Position numbers and translations under genes: made by a program. This document shows positions 58,654 through 64,000 of a stretch of 64,000 bases of DNA, in pieces. This DNA comes from G965229605 sp965229605 (GTDB lineage Bacteria > Pseudomonadota > Alphaproteobacteria > CBDDJK01): NCBI GenBank assembly GCA_965229605.1, contig OZ245892.1:682001-746000 (forward strand), read 5' to 3'. The number at the start of each line of letters is the position of its first letter. Position 1 is the first letter of the stretch. The notes below the pieces were generated by a model. The model was given only the letters and a program-made list of their open reading frames with translations. It was not told the origin of the DNA and made no database searches.

Positions 58654-59109
58654 TTATTGGGTTTTTTCCTTTGAGGGGTTCACATAAGGCGATTCCATAT
58701 GCTGGCTGGCGATCATAATCGATTTCTGTGCGGTTTTCCGCGCTTCCTCGGCAGCGTCATTCAGCGACATATGTTTTCTGTCCCCCGACAATTTGACCAG
58801 CATCGGCATATTCACCCCTGACACAACCTCAATCTTGCCCGGCACAAGCTGGCGCATCGCTAAATTGGCAGGTGTGCCGCCAAATACATCGGTCAAAATA
58901 AGAACACCGCTGCCCTGGTCAACCTGTTCACAGGCAAGGGCAATCTGGCGTTCTGATTGGTCCATTCCATCCCCTTCGCCCTGATCGCTGCCATGATTTG
59001 TATCAGGTGAAACAGCCATCATCTGTTCCTGCGGCCCGGCAATCTGGATAAGGGCTGACAAAAGCGCACGCCCCAAATCCCCATGCGTGACAAGCACAAT
59101 TCCGATCAT
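58654..59109 (-). CDS. PTS system mannose-type EIIA component
   Basis: A 151-residue cytosolic phosphocarrier with the EIIA-Man fold. The phosphoryl-accepting His9 is in GIVLVTHGDLGRALL. LILTDVFGGTPANLAM and VVSGVNMPMLVKL, typical of the family, follow. In alphaproteobacteria such proteins act with HPr and EI-Ntr in regulatory phosphotransfer rather than sugar uptake. None of the usual partners (ptsH, hprK, rapZ) is within the window, which makes its placement unusual. Confidence 0.88.
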   Translation of the reverse strand: MIGIVLVTHGDLGRALLSALIQIAGPQEQMMAVSPDTNHGSDQGEGDGMDQSERQIALACEQVDQGSGVLILTDVFGGTPANLAMRQLVPGKIEVVSGVNMPMLVKLSGDRKHMSLNDAAEEARKTAQKSIMIASQHMESPYVNPSKEKTQ

Positions 59110-59143
59110 TTATTGCCCCCCAAAACAGAACCTATCATACGCT

Positions 59144-59830
59144 TTAAAGGGTCTCTTTGCCAAGGCCTGTATTTGAATCGGGCAGACATCTGGCAAGACA
59201 TTGGGCGACCGGGGCAAAACTGCGGCGATGGTGCGGGCAGGGGCCTTTTTGCTCCAAAGCCTGCCGGTGCGCCTTTGTTCCATAGCCAGCGTTCTTTGCA
59301 AAGCCGAAAGCCGGATAGCGACGATTGAGCTTTTCCATCAAGCCATCGCGGGCGGTTTTTGCCAGGATAGAGGCGGCGGCGATGGAACTGGCTTTACTGT
59401 CCCCCTTGATCAAAGCCTTCACCGGCATATCTGAAGAAACGGGCAAAGAGGGCAGATGCGGCCCGTCCACCAGAATATGCCGGATTACAGGTGTTCGGTT
59501 TAAATCCTGCAAGCGGATAAAGGCCCGGCGCATGGCCAGCAGGCTGGCTTTTAAGATATTCAACCGGTCAATTTCGGCAACGCTGGCGGCCCCCAGCGCA
59601 AAATCAACATATTTTAACAGATCACCAGCCAAAAGCTTGCGGCGACGTTCTGAAAGCCGTTTTGAATCATCCAGTCCGGGATAAAGGCTCAGGTCAAAAC
59701 CATGCGGGTCCAGCGCGACCGCGCAAGCAAAAACCGGCCCGGCAAGCGGCCCGCGCCCGACCTCATCCAGGCCAACAATATATGATCCGGGTGGGACAAG
59801 GCTGCGCTCCAGCGCAAGATCACTGATCAT
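59144..59830 (-). CDS. rnhB: Ribonuclease HII
   Basis: RNase HII cuts RNA in RNA/DNA hybrids and removes embedded ribonucleotides. The catalytic Asp22-Glu23 is in VGLDEVGRGPLAGPV. LVDGPHLP and KGDSKASSIAAASILAKTARD supply the other acidic sites. Length 228 is normal. It follows soxG by 16 nt and precedes the EIIA gene, so it may be cotranscribed with both. Confidence 0.96.
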   Translation of the reverse strand: MISDLALERSLVPPGSYIVGLDEVGRGPLAGPVFACAVALDPHGFDLSLYPGLDDSKRLSERRRKLLAGDLLKYVDFALGAASVAEIDRLNILKASLLAMRRAFIRLQDLNRTPVIRHILVDGPHLPSLPVSSDMPVKALIKGDSKASSIAAASILAKTARDGLMEKLNRRYPAFGFAKNAGYGTKAHRQALEQKGPCPHHRRSFAPVAQCLARCLPDSNTGLGKETL

Positions 59831-59846
59831 TCACTGGCGTGCCGTC

Positions 59847-60491
59847 TTATTCTTTTTTGGCCCATTCTTTTGCCCCGTCAGTGAAATAATCCCATAGATA
59901 GCGGGCAAAAGACCAGCGAATCTGAACCGAAAAACAGGGGATACTGCTTTGCTTGTCCGCCTTTTTATCTGCATCACGAACAAGCAGAATGGCGGCTTGT
60001 TGAAAGTGGCTGGCGGCAGCCATACCAACCGGAAAAGCAGTCTCATGCAGATCAAGCGGCAGTCCTTTGCGCAAAAGGTCACGCGCACGCGGGCCTGAAA
60101 GTTCAAGAATGGTGTAATAATCGCCAACTTCAACCAAGGCAGCATGTTGGCCCGCCAAAGAATCTTTCAAACCCGATTCAATTTGGTTGTTTAATGTTCG
60201 CGGATACCAGATCATCCATTCATCAAAAGCAATCCAGATCAGGGCACCATTGGCTTTGGTGGGCTTTTTGCCATTTTCTTCAAGAAACAGCGGTATTGAT
60301 GTTAACGGGGTTTGCGGCGGGCTTTCGCCAAGGATAGATTTGATTGCCGCGCGAAAATTCGCGTCCTCAGCATTGCCGCGCAGCGTCAGTTTTCCGCAAG
60401 CTTTCTGTTCCTTGATATCGATAGATAATGATTCATAGCTGGCCCCTTGCAGCGGGGTTTCCATTCTGTCTTGCAGGTTAGCTTCAGCCAT
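59847..60491 (-). CDS. soxG: Sarcosine oxidase gamma subunit family protein
   Basis: A 214-residue small subunit of heterotetrameric sarcosine oxidase. Typical stretches are DEWMIWYPR, LAGQHAALVEVGDYYTILELSGPRARDLLRKGLPLDLHE and the end SVQIRWSFARYLWDYFTDGAKEW. It overlaps the alpha subunit gene by 8 nt. The role of gamma is structural, with a GcvT-related fold. soxB and soxD, which complete the enzyme, are not in the window. Confidence 0.88.
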   Translation of the reverse strand: MAEANLQDRMETPLQGASYESLSIDIKEQKACGKLTLRGNAEDANFRAAIKSILGESPPQTPLTSIPLFLEENGKKPTKANGALIWIAFDEWMIWYPRTLNNQIESGLKDSLAGQHAALVEVGDYYTILELSGPRARDLLRKGLPLDLHETAFPVGMAAASHFQQAAILLVRDADKKADKQSSIPCFSVQIRWSFARYLWDYFTDGAKEWAKKE

Positions 60492-63400
60492 TTACCCTGG
60501 CCCCTTCTTTATCAAAAAAGACCGTGTCACTGATGGTCACCGGGGCTGTTTGCCCGTTATCCAGAACCGCATAGATGGTTTCGCCTTTGCGGGCCAACCC
60601 GCCTTTGACGGCGGCAAGCGCAATCGACCGGTCAATATTTGGACTGTAATAGCTGGAGGTCACATGCCCCAGCATATCGACGGGCGGGGTGGCATTATTG
60701 CTGTTGGTCAGATGGGCCCCTTCCGCAAGCACAAGTTTCGGGTCTTCCGTCAACAGACCGACCAGCTGTTTACGGTCTTCACGGATACAATCGCTGCGGA
60801 AAAGGGAGCGGCGACCCAGGAAATCTTCTTTTTTCCTGGAGATCATCTTGTCCATCCCGACATCCACTGGAGTCATGGTGCCATCGGTATCCTGCCCGAC
60901 AATGATGTAGCCTTTTTCTGCCCGCAAAAGGTGAAGGGTTTCGGTGCCATAGATTACAAGATTATGGTCTTTTCCGGCTTCTTTCAGTTTTTGCCATAGA
61001 GCCAGACCATAGCAAGCCGGGACATTGATTTCATAGCCAAGGTCTCCGGTAAAGCTGATGCGAAAAACCCGGGCCGGAATACCTGCGACATGTCCTTCTT
61101 TGAGGCTCATGAAGGGGAATTTTTCAGCATCAAGGTTGATATCAGTCAAGGGTTGCAGCAATTCGCGTGCGCCCGGCCCGTTTAACGAGGCAACCGCCCA
61201 TTGTTCAGTCACCGATGTGCAATAGACCTGACGTTCCGGCCATTCGGTTTGCAGCCATTCTTCCATCCAGCCCAGCACCCGGGCGGCCCCGCCGGTGGTG
61301 GTTGTCATATGAAAATGATTGTCTGCAAGCCGGGTTGTCACCCCGTCATCAAAGATCATGCCGTGTTCATTCAGCATCAGACCATAGCGGCATCGCCCGA
61401 CCTTGAGGCCATCCCAGGCATTGGTATAGAGCATATTCAGGAACCAGGCCGAGTCCGGGCCTTGAATATCAATCTTGCCAAGGGTTGTGGCATCCACCAT
61501 GCCGACGCCATCACGCACGGCTCTGGATTCGCGCTGGACAGCCGCGTGCATATCTTCGTTACGGCGCGGGAAATAGCGCGGACGTTTCCAGTCCCCGACA
61601 TCTTCAAAGACACATTGATCAGCGATATGTTCTGAATGCATCGGGGTTTCGCGGGCTTGCTGGAAGAGCGGCCCGACATTTGGCCCGGCAATCGCCCCGA
61701 AGGTGATCGGGGTATAGGGCTGCCTGAATGTTGTATGCCCCACATCAGGAATAGATTGGTTGGTCGCTTTGGCCAGCACCGCCAGTCCGGCAATATTGCT
61801 GGTTTTTCCCTGATCGGTCGCCATGCCGGTGGTGGTATAGCGTTTAAAATGTTCAACCGCGCCAAAGCCTTCACGCTTGGCCAGCCGGATATCCTCGGCA
61901 GTCGAATCATTTTGAAATTCATGAAAGGCTTTTTGCCCTGATTTTGCCGGGATTTCATAGACAGCTTCCAATGTATCCACTGCAAACATATCCAGAGGCA
62001 ACCCTGTATCCTTATCCTCCTCAACTTTTGGTACCCGTTGCCCGCGCTTGATCGAAAGACCAAGCTGGCGCAGGCAAGACCGGGCAGCAGCATCCGAATC
62101 GCTGATGCCTTTGGCAAGGTCAAATTGACCGCTTGCCGCGCCAACGGCTGTCACTGGCCAAGGACATTCAGCCGGTTTGAAAAACTGCTGCGTGGCATCC
62201 CATTCCAGACGACCCCGGGCATGGCTGTAAAGATGGACAACCGGACTCCAGCCCCCGGCAACGCCCAGACAATCAATTGTCAGTTTTTGGCGTGATGAAC
62301 TGACCTGCCCGGTTTCAAGATCATAGGGGGCAACGGTAATGCCGGTGAGCGCATGTGATCCACCTGCAACAGGCCCGATGCTGTCAATCACCGCATGGCC
62401 GGGATAAAGGGTAATTCCAGCACTTGCGGCAGCTTCGATCAATTTGGGGTTAATCTGGCGGCGCAGGTCAATCATATGGACACTGCTGCCAGCCCGCGCA
62501 GCCGCAAGAGCCGGGCCATAGCCGGTGTCATTATTGGTAAAAAAGGCCATCTGGCGACCAGGCAGCACCCCGAAGCGATTGATATAGGTTTCAATGGCCG
62601 AGGCCAGCATGATCCCCGGCCGGTCATTGTTGGCAAAAACCAGCGGTCGTTCCAATGCCCCGGTTGCCAAAATAACCTGTTTGGCCCGCAGTTTGGTAAA
62701 ACGTTGGCGGGGGCAGGCTGGATCGGCTTTCGGGCCAAGATGGTCTTGTTCGCGCGATAAAAGCGTCACATAATTTTCATCATAAAGTCCGGCGGCGGTT
62801 GTCCGGGTCCAGATATCAATATTTTCGCTGGCTTCCAATTCTGCAACGGTTTCGGCAACCCAGGTTGCGACGGGCTTTCCGTCAATATTTATTGCCGGGC
62901 CGGAAAAAAGACTGGCCCCGCCCAGACATGAATCCTGTTCAGCCAGAACAACCCGCGCCCCGCAGCGTGCGGCAATCCGCGCCGCTGCCAGCCCGGCAAT
63001 CCCGCCACCAACAATTAAAAGGTCGCAGTGATAATAGCGTTGTGCGTAAACATGCGGGTCGTTTTCTTTGGGGGCTTTGCCCAGCCCGGCGGCTTTGCGG
63101 ATAAAACGTTCATAAACCGGTTCCCAGAAGCTACGCGGCCACATAAAGGTTTTATAGTAAAAACCGGCAGGCAGAATACGGGCAAATAATCCATTGACCG
63201 CCCCGACATCAAAAGCCAGCGAGGGCCAGCGGTTTTGGCTTTCGGCGACAAGATCGGGATAGAGTTCAATGGTGGTTGCGGGCAGGTTCGGGGTTGAATA
63301 GCCCCCGGTTTCAAGCTGGATCAGCGCGTTGGGTTCTTCAACCCCGGCAGCGATCACACCGCGTGGACGATGGTATTTAAAACTGCGCCCGAATGTCCGC

Positions 63401-63540
63401 ACGCCATTCGCCAGCAGGGCAGAGGCCAGCGTGTCTCCGGCAAATCCGTGAAAGGTCCGTCCGTCAAACGTAAAGCTGATCGGGGCGGAACGATCAATCT
63501 GTCCACCATTATTCAGTCGATAGGGCTGCTTGCTTATCAT
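60484..63540 (-). CDS. soxA: Sarcosine oxidase alpha subunit
   Basis: The 1018-residue large subunit that accepts electrons and carries the folate domain of heterotetrameric sarcosine oxidase, which turns sarcosine into glycine plus 5,10-methylene-THF. It opens with a ferredoxin-like 2Fe-2S_4-type fold (SFTFDGRTFHGFAGDTLASALLANGVRTFGRSFKYHRPRGV). Then comes a NAD/FAD-type Rossmann region (LLIVGGGIAGLAAARIAARCGARVV, GALERPLVFANNDRPGI) and a C-terminal GcvT-like folate half (SRAVRDGVGMVDATTLGKIDIQGP, FTGDLGYEINVPA, LLRAEKGYIIVGQDTDGTMTP). Length matches SoxA. It overlaps soxG. A rightward trkH occupies the place where soxB-soxD would normally lie. Confidence 0.94.
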   Translation of the reverse strand: MISKQPYRLNNGGQIDRSAPISFTFDGRTFHGFAGDTLASALLANGVRTFGRSFKYHRPRGVIAAGVEEPNALIQLETGGYSTPNLPATTIELYPDLVAESQNRWPSLAFDVGAVNGLFARILPAGFYYKTFMWPRSFWEPVYERFIRKAAGLGKAPKENDPHVYAQRYYHCDLLIVGGGIAGLAAARIAARCGARVVLAEQDSCLGGASLFSGPAINIDGKPVATWVAETVAELEASENIDIWTRTTAAGLYDENYVTLLSREQDHLGPKADPACPRQRFTKLRAKQVILATGALERPLVFANNDRPGIMLASAIETYINRFGVLPGRQMAFFTNNDTGYGPALAAARAGSSVHMIDLRRQINPKLIEAAASAGITLYPGHAVIDSIGPVAGGSHALTGITVAPYDLETGQVSSSRQKLTIDCLGVAGGWSPVVHLYSHARGRLEWDATQQFFKPAECPWPVTAVGAASGQFDLAKGISDSDAAARSCLRQLGLSIKRGQRVPKVEEDKDTGLPLDMFAVDTLEAVYEIPAKSGQKAFHEFQNDSTAEDIRLAKREGFGAVEHFKRYTTTGMATDQGKTSNIAGLAVLAKATNQSIPDVGHTTFRQPYTPITFGAIAGPNVGPLFQQARETPMHSEHIADQCVFEDVGDWKRPRYFPRRNEDMHAAVQRESRAVRDGVGMVDATTLGKIDIQGPDSAWFLNMLYTNAWDGLKVGRCRYGLMLNEHGMIFDDGVTTRLADNHFHMTTTTGGAARVLGWMEEWLQTEWPERQVYCTSVTEQWAVASLNGPGARELLQPLTDINLDAEKFPFMSLKEGHVAGIPARVFRISFTGDLGYEINVPACYGLALWQKLKEAGKDHNLVIYGTETLHLLRAEKGYIIVGQDTDGTMTPVDVGMDKMISRKKEDFLGRRSLFRSDCIREDRKQLVGLLTEDPKLVLAEGAHLTNSNNATPPVDMLGHVTSSYYSPNIDRSIALAAVKGGLARKGETIYAVLDNGQTAPVTISDTVFFDKEGARVNG

Positions 63541-63690
63541 TGTTCCCCTCTATAGAATTATACCACAGGACACAATATTTATTCCGTAAAATAGCTTCAG
63601 GCTTATATAAAATGATGTATGAAATGATAGGCCCCCAGATGCTTTATGCTTGTAAGCTTTGTGTTTGGGGGCTTTATGCTGGGAGGCTTT

Positions 63691-64000
63691 ATGCTTGATT
63701 GGCGCCAGGTGATGTATCTTCTGGGGCTGATGTGCCTGTTGCTGGGGGCCGCAATGGGGCTTCCGGCTCTGGCAGACTTGCTGACCGGAAACCCGGGCTA
63801 TCAGGCCTTTGCACTCGCCGCAGGCTGCACCATCTTTATCGGAGCCGGGCTTTCACTCGGCAACCGCACCGCAATCACCAGCATGTCCAGCCGACAGATT
63901 TTCCTGCTGATCGCCGTCTCCTGGCTGATTCTGCCAGCCTTCGCCGCTTTGCCGCTTATATTCAGTGACCTTGACCTCACTCTGACCGATGCCTTGTTTG
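63691..64000 (+). CDS. trkH: TrkH-family potassium transporter, N-terminal part (cut by window edge)
   Basis: About 103 codons of a TrkH/KtrB-type K+ uptake protein are visible before the window ends. The start is like TrkH: MLDWRQVMYLLGLMCLLLGAAMGLPALADLL, a first membrane segment with the conserved LGLL.. and ..LPAL, then FIGAGLSLGN, QIFLLIAVSWLILPAFAALPLIFS and DALF, which leads into the first pore loop beyond the edge. ATG 63691 is chosen for GGGAGG four bases before it. In-frame ATGs at 63646 and 63676 precede it within repeated GGCTTTATGCT sequence. Divergent from soxA by about 150 nt. Confidence 0.82.
   Translation, partial: MLDWRQVMYLLGLMCLLLGAAMGLPALADLLTGNPGYQAFALAAGCTIFIGAGLSLGNRTAITSMSSRQIFLLIAVSWLILPAFAALPLIFSDLDLTLTDALF

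Overview
The window looks like a stretch of alphaproteobacterial chromosome of moderate GC. Several clues point there by family distribution: a CycM-like membrane-anchored cytochrome c, an IMPase-type histidinol phosphatase, LpxI in the lipid A pathway, an ELM1-like protein, an ScfR/RamB-type regulator, a class I PHA synthase, and many enzymes acting on methylated glycines. I cannot name the genus. No plasmid, prophage, integrase or CRISPR array is visible.

Layout. 0-5.3 kb: minus-strand run ubiH-like monooxygenase, alpha/beta hydrolase, uvrC (cut by the window start), a CorC-like membrane protein and an ELM1-like protein. 5.4-12.8 kb: rpsT, two adjacent cysteine desulfurases, dnaE and thiE. 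12.8-18.0 kb: rplU-rpmA, a cytochrome c, a hisN-like gene and a dimethylglycine dehydrogenase-like gene, bounded by two inverted copies of a 273-bp MITE-like element. 18-31 kb: lysA with a dapA-like gene, an omega-aminotransferase with mmsA (beta-alanine type catabolism), an ScfR-type regulator, gcvP, a MaoC protein, an agmatinase-type ureohydrolase, metA and an enoyl-CoA hydratase.

31.1-48.2 kb lies between a tRNA-Gln and a tRNA-Val gene and is accessory in content. It holds a small glyoxalase / muconolactone-isomerase-like / RHH operon, a solitary PhnD-like protein, an FAD oxidoreductase, an ornithine cyclodeaminase-like protein and a HAL-family protein that has lost its MIO triad. It continues with a phenylacetate block (paaI, paaK, paaJ-A-B-C-D, paaE and a dehydrogenase-only FadB fragment), arsH and an AT-rich pentapeptide-repeat membrane protein.

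48.2-64 kb returns to housekeeping: an OmpA-family lipoprotein, phaC, a solitary sdhB, DUF484/GNAT/XdhC, fabZ-lpxA-lpxI, then a minus-strand run of soxA, soxG, rnhB, a mannose-type EIIA, a PEP mutase-like protein and a DMT exporter. A truncated trkH closes the window.

Genes working together. DMGDH-like protein, SoxA/SoxG and GcvP fit stepwise demethylation of dimethylglycine and sarcosine to glycine and its cleavage. The paa genes activate phenylacetate, epoxidise the ring and thiolyse the product. The aminotransferase and MmsA would turn omega-amino acids into acetyl- or propionyl-CoA.

Most unusual items: the MIO-less HAL homologue and its neighbours; the MITE pair plus solo palindromes that form gene stop codons; a hisN without a canonical start codon; a FadB cut exactly at its domain boundary; and the operator-like repeats of the paaJ promoter.
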